Positions 43,377 through 47,943 of a stretch of 47,943 nt of DNA are shown here, one piece after another. This DNA is from Nemertoderma westbladi (taxonomy: Eukaryota > Xenacoelomorpha > Nemertodermatida > Nemertodermatidae): contig JAUCBJ010003212.1 in NCBI GenBank assembly GCA_032718475.1, positions 64,001 through 111,943 of the forward strand, given 5' to 3'. The notes below the pieces were generated by a model. It worked only from the letters and a program-made list of their open reading frames with translations, made no database searches and was not told where the DNA came from. Numbering within the stretch: the first letter of the stretch is position 1; each line of letters begins with the position of its first letter. The translations under genes were made by a program, and so were the position numbers.

Positions 43377-44725
43377 AACACCAAATACAATACTAAATGT
43401 ACAGGCCAATACAATGCTGTAATGTCCTCTAAAGTTGAAAAGTGCTAAATAACAACTCGCTGTTAATACTAACGTCGTTGAGTAATGTTACAATTTTAGA
43501 ATAACATTTCATGCAACCTCATTAAGATTTTTAGAAAAATTTGGGAGGGGGAGGTCCAGCGTCCAGGTACCTGAATAAAGACACTATATTCCAGGACATG
43601 GTGTATCTGATACTTCCTTGAGAAGGTGATACAAACAACCAGTTGAGAAGTGAGCGCGGAAAGCATGGAGCATATAGTTTGTTTATCAGATTTCACTGGC
43701 GGTCACTTGAAACCGAAAGTGTTGTTGTAAAGCTTCCGTTTCCGGGTTTTATTGGCTCATTTGTAATGCGATCAGGATGATATACACTGGCCAGACGAAG
43801 GCGAAATTTACCTACATACCCAATGATGTAAGTAAGTGTACGAACTCAGAAATAAATAATATGTTGATAGTTTGTTGTGAAAAATTCCAATCATCTTTAA
43901 GTTTATTTAGGCCAAATAAAGTGCTCACCAGACCATTTAATATCATATAATTCCGGACACAAATTTATTGCATCCAAAATTAAATAACGACTAACACCAA
44001 ATTTCACGTGAGGAGCGTGTGATTGATGCTCAGAGAGTCTACGCCATTCAGTTTCAAACAAACTGAAAGTAATCGTAGAGAGTGATATCTATCTATCTAT
44101 GCGGAGGGTATTCATTGAATCTGTACACTAACATACGAATGAAGAACAATAATATTTTATTAACACGATAATATTAAAATGTTTTACAGGAACTATTTAT
44201 ACGATAACTTAATTAATTCGCCTTAGAATATAAATGTATAAAAATGCGTAATTATATCTTAAAATTCCAAAATTAAGTATTGCAGATAGCATATGGGTTA
44301 CTATCTTTTGCAATTTATTTCAGTAATACTGAACTGATGAGTTGATAGTTGTCGTTTCAGCCTCACATTATTCTAGATAACTTAGATAAACGCGATGCAA
44401 CCCGTCATCCTTGATTTAATTACTAAAGCAGATTGAGTTTCTTATCCAGAATGCAGCTGCCAACTACTATATCTATTCCCAACAGGAATAAAGATAACGA
44501 GGCATCAACCAATCACAATAGAGTGAAACTTTAGAGGAGATTCCATGGGTAAATTTCCGATTAAAGTCACCAATTTTATCTAACATGATAAGTTAGTGTT
44601 CCTCAACGCTGTAATAAATGAAAATATAAAATAATGTTTAGTATAAATTATCACAATTAATATTTTGTCTGCAAAGTCAATTGTGCCTGATTATACTGTA
44701 GTAATCGAATTTATTTGATAAGCCA
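43377..44725. other. No gene seen; region upstream of membrane-protein exon
   Basis: AT-rich. It contains a short (TATC)n patch at 44087-44100 and a small stem (TTCAGTTTCAAACAAACTGAA, about 44050). It may include the promoter and 5' untranslated region of the gene at 44726. I see no TATA box I would commit to. Confidence 0.4.
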
Positions 44726-45089
44726 ATGGCGGATATATCCAAGGAAGAAGACGATTTTTTCTCTGAAAACGACGACGTTGGGAGCCGACCGAGTTTCTCA
44801 ACTGGCGGTCCGTCACGATGTGAAAGCAACGCCTCTGGCGTGCCGCTAACAACGTATAGGAGTAGGAAACGATATTCTAGAACACCGGCTAACATAAAGA
44901 AATCATACCAACAGTCTCTCACAGCCCAGTTGTGTTGTTCTGCAATGACAATGTTCTTTTATATGATTCTCATTGGTGGGGCTATTCTCGTTGTGGTTAT
45001 GTCTATACAGGACGCGGTGTTCGCCAATCAGAACCCTGTGACTGCCTTCAAGAAACTTGAACTGCCTAATGGGGAACAAGAGGCACCCT
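44726..45089 (+). CDS. First coding exon of a single-pass membrane protein
   Basis: The frame begins MADISKEEDDFF at 44726 and is open for 121 codons to a strong donor (CACCCT|GTGAGT, phase 1). Without splicing it would stop four residues later. Residues 1-66 are hydrophilic, acidic then Ser/Arg-rich, and end in basic residues (RSRKRYSR, KK). Residues about 72-93 are hydrophobic (MFFYMILIGGAILVVV), followed by a polar stretch. This suggests a signal-anchor with a cytoplasmic N-terminus and a lumenal or extracellular domain encoded by later exons outside or not recognised here. I do not recognise the family. Codon use and lack of lesions look like a host gene. Confidence 0.6.
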
Positions 45090-46717
45090 GTGAGTGAAAA
45101 TATTTAAATTTTAGTAGTACCAGTATAGTATGTTGTAAAACTGTACAACAATATTATGTATCTGTCTAATTTTTTTGAGAATTTGCCAAATTTAATGGCG
45201 CATCTTTTGCAAAGAACGGCGTCGCAGTTGGATTCGATGTGGGTGCGACTTTACAATTTGGTCCTCAGCACAAATTTATGAGTTTATCCTTAGTGTTAGT
45301 GTCCTTAGCTTTGAGTTATTGACTCATATTGATATAAAGTACTGTACTGCTCAATACAAGTATGTAAGCGTAGTGGTACTTCATTTTTGGTGCACCAAAA
45401 TTAGGGAGCGACACTTCAAATTTTGAAATATTCAAGATTCTGAAAATACGCCCAGAAAGCCTATAAAATGCCCTGATATCAAAACATGGAGGATTTTTCC
45501 TGATCTCATATTTTTCAAAATTTTGCCACCCCCACTTAGATGCATGAAAAATAGCATACCGCTTAATTTTTTGGAATGGAATATAATAGCATTCGATTCA
45601 GCGTCTTGAAAAACCTACTAGAACTAGATAACAAAACCACACTATCAGTTTTTAAAATATCAAAAATTTGAAATTTGGTCCTAGGACTATTTCTATTTTT
45701 CCTGAAAATTGCGATCCCTAGCTTATGAAATTTTCATTTTTTAAGGTTAGGAAGTGTTTATTGGGAATTTTTCACCTACAGTCCAAATTTCGTAGGAATT
45801 CGTTGGACGATTACTACAATACAGTGGGGAGGGAGGATCCCCCCCCCCCCCCCCCAGTAGTGCTGCTAATGGTCTAAACACCCCAGTGCTAATGGGGTTA
45901 ATGTTTTTACTTATATAGACCTTTAGTTTAAAATAAATGTACCATCCAAATTTCGCCATTTCTGCCAACTGTAGTAGTGGGGATGGGGGTGTATATAATT
46001 AATATTTTAGATCTTTCTTTATATGGCGGCTGGGAATGCTGTAGTGTCGTTATCACATCTATAGAACTCGTCCATCCAGTAGGTAGATGACGCACCGGTG
46101 CGGTACAGTCCATCTATATGGTAGGCCTAGTGGTGCAACCGTACAGTCCATCTGTATATTGTAGTGGTGTAACCTTCTACTGTCCCTTTATATAGTGACG
46201 CCAACAATAATAGTCACTATATTAATCACTACCGTAATTAAATTCAATGTTTAACATTTTTTGTTTTAATATACAAAGATTGGCTCTTTTTAAATTAAAT
46301 TTTTCCATTTTTTTCGAATCACGAATTTATTTATTTTTACGAAAAATTATGTATCCAAATCATATTGTAACATTGAATTCCCTTGATTATTATCCTTCGT
46401 GTCGCACGAATTTTATAACGCCCCCTACCCTAATTAACTTAATAAATTTATTAATATAAATTACAAGGCTGTAAGACTTTACTACCTTAAGTAAACACGG
46501 TACCACTCTTTCTCGGTGGTATATATTTTATCAGGAAAATAAAAAAAATTAATTTAAACTAAACCCCAATGTATTCATTATCCGGTATGAGTATTTGGAT
46601 TGTTGGTTGGGTTTCTCCGGCGCAGAATGTCCCAGTACTAATGTACTAATATCCGGAGCGGAGACGTGGTGGTTGGATTGTCAATATTAGCTTAAACATT
46701 TAGCGTTACTGATATAC
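45090..46717. other. Probable intron/intergenic sequence with satellite-like block
   Basis: 45400-45740 is AT-rich satellite-like sequence similar in style to 14380-15060, ending near a 17-C homopolymer (45839-45855) and GGGGTTAAT. 46240-46460 is very AT-rich. No exon could be joined with confidence to 44726-45089. Confidence 0.4.
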
Positions 46718-47943
46718 CGAGAGAAAGCCGCCCCAATATTGGATTATTACAACAACATATCCATTGGGTAAGAAAGTGGAGGAGAGCCAGCCCGACTCTT
46801 AATTTTTTACTTTATATTACGCGATCAATTTTCACTCATCTCGTCATGAACCCAACATGTATGTAACCTTTTGTTAAATTTGTTGGCTATGCGTTTGCGG
46901 TTGTTTGGGCGGAGTGTGGTAGGCCTACACTTCTCACACTTAAATATTTTGGTTGTGAAATGTTACAGGGCATAGCGATCTGAGATATTTCATTTATATT
47001 TTATTATGAGAGGAAGAAGAACATACAACGTTATTTACTATGTAACAAAATAATTGTTTTCGGGTTTAACTTGGAAGCCTCCCCAAATAGTTGATATACA
47101 ATTATATTTAAAATTATTTCCATGGTCATGGTCATTCACCCGTCTTTAGTTAGAAATTTGTTTGCATGAAAGACAGTTTAGTTTAGTTTTTACTGATTAT
47201 TATCTCTTATCTGACTGGGGTAATAATAAAGGATAGGATAAATGGAAGCAAAGTGTGACAGTAACAAATATTTCCCCGTCACCCTAGCATGTCTTAAGAA
47301 TATGATATATCAAAGGGGGAAGTTTGGATTCACTGCATAAATGCAGTTCACCAAACTTCCCCCGAATGCACACTGTAACTTCCCCCTTCCCCCAAATATC
47401 CACTGTTGAATTAATTTGAAGCGATATAATAAGTACAAAATTGTGCGAGTTTTTAATTGTGTGGTCCAATTGTTATTTGATTTCTATTTATTATTTAAAG
47501 TGCATTTAATATCACACTGGTTTTTAGAATATTATACTATACCACCTTATGTTTTATTAATTTACCCAATCGAAGCCTCAAACAACATATTAATATGAAA
47601 ATAAAGTATCTGCAAAGAAAATAACCCAATACTATATAATTTGACCTTATTAAAAAATTTGCACTTTTGCACACTTATTTGTACAAATGCACTTTAGCAG
47701 ATCGTAATGGTGGCTCTTATATAACAAACTTATGTTTATCCTCTACCGCTCTACGATGGTGTATGATCAATGATCAAGTGTCAGTCGCTAAAAGTGTCAA
47801 AAATCCAATTTAATAAATCTGGATTTGCGATTTTGGACCATATTCATGGACATTTTAAGTCACTTTATAGACATAAAAAGTTAAACAAATGTTACGATTA
47901 TAGTTAGAAATCATTCCAAACTACATTTTAATCCCAAAAATAA
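46718..47943 (-). repeat. Arm 2 of the long inverted repeat (partner 8627-9903), cut by window end
   Basis: The reverse complement follows 8627-9903 from the shared inner edge (CCGAGAGAAAGCCGCCCC) to the last base of the window, lacking about 50 bp found in arm 1. The hairpin is conserved at 47315-47363. Confidence 0.9.

Noticed and set aside
45183-45321. Possible second exon of the membrane-protein gene (frame reading KFNGASFAKNGVAVGFD)
   Set aside because: The only nearby AG acceptor would create a stop codon at the phase-1 join with 45089. There is no polypyrimidine-supported alternative in frame.
8627-47943. Polinton/Maverick or other giant virus-like transposon bounded by the inverted repeat
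   Set aside because: None of the expected genes (DNA polymerase B, retroviral-like integrase, ATPase, capsid proteins) is seen between the arms. The interior is ordinary nested LINE, hAT and satellite sequence.

Overview
This looks like nuclear DNA from a metazoan, most likely a marine invertebrate. The sequence is AT-rich, its plausible genes are split by GT-AG introns, and much of it is fragments of non-LTR retrotransposons (LINEs), DNA transposons, foldback elements, minisatellites and AT-rich satellite-like repeats. There is no bacterial operon structure, rRNA or CRISPR. The self-complementary octamer TAGGCCTA appears at least seven times by eye. I cannot name the species.

Left end (1-6.2 kb). 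A tyrosine-recombinase gene of Crypton-like type enters from the left edge. It spans three exons with matching splice phases and is broken by an in-frame TAG and by a frameshift. About 700 bp further on is a second, unrecognised plus-strand spliced gene (three visible exons, 5081-6134) ending in a K/E-rich, acidic tail. Its first visible exon is also in phase with an alternative splice from the recombinase.

Repeat belt (6.2-21.8 kb). This holds an unassigned AT-rich tract, a degenerate tRNA-Val-like sequence, and one arm of a large inverted repeat (8627-9903). Its partner arm (46718-47943) runs off the right edge. Next come several minus-strand LINE 3' fragments. One is split by a modular palindromic array (10608-10962) in which every module starts AGGCTGAG and ends CTCAGCCT. 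A MULE transposase remnant, tandem repeats, an REL-endonuclease LINE end, a collapsed minus-strand LINE (18.5-20.8 kb) and a 530 bp foldback element complete the belt.

Nested transposon complex (21.8-34.8 kb). A plus-strand LINE with ORF1 and ORF2 (AP endonuclease, reverse transcriptase, C-terminal zinc knuckle) carries three insertions. (i) About 950 bp of satellite-like sequence sits in the endonuclease. (ii) A complete 5.49 kb hAT element (25205-30693) has terminal inverted repeats, a perfect 8 bp target duplication and an apparently intact one-intron transposase predicted at 875 aa. (iii) A 5'-truncated minus-strand LINE (31604-33420) has an open RT frame and a (TAG)n tail. A 288 bp direct duplication of the host LINE flanks it. 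Removing the hAT element restores the LINE reading frame exactly, so the order of events can be read.

Right end (34.8-47.9 kb). This contains a C-rich minisatellite, a further LINE fragment pair, a 2.2 kb minisatellite of 29 bp units with a ~983 bp higher-order period, and an 8 bp-unit minisatellite. It also has an 89 bp near-perfect hairpin, the likely first coding exon of a single-pass membrane protein (44726-45089), and the second inverted-repeat arm.

Only the hAT transposase, the inserted RT frame (31679-33420), the membrane-protein exon and the 5081-6134 gene look intact as far as they can be read. I found no dedicated new multigene system. The most unusual structures are the palindromic module array, the long inverted repeat around 36.8 kb, and the 288 bp duplication.
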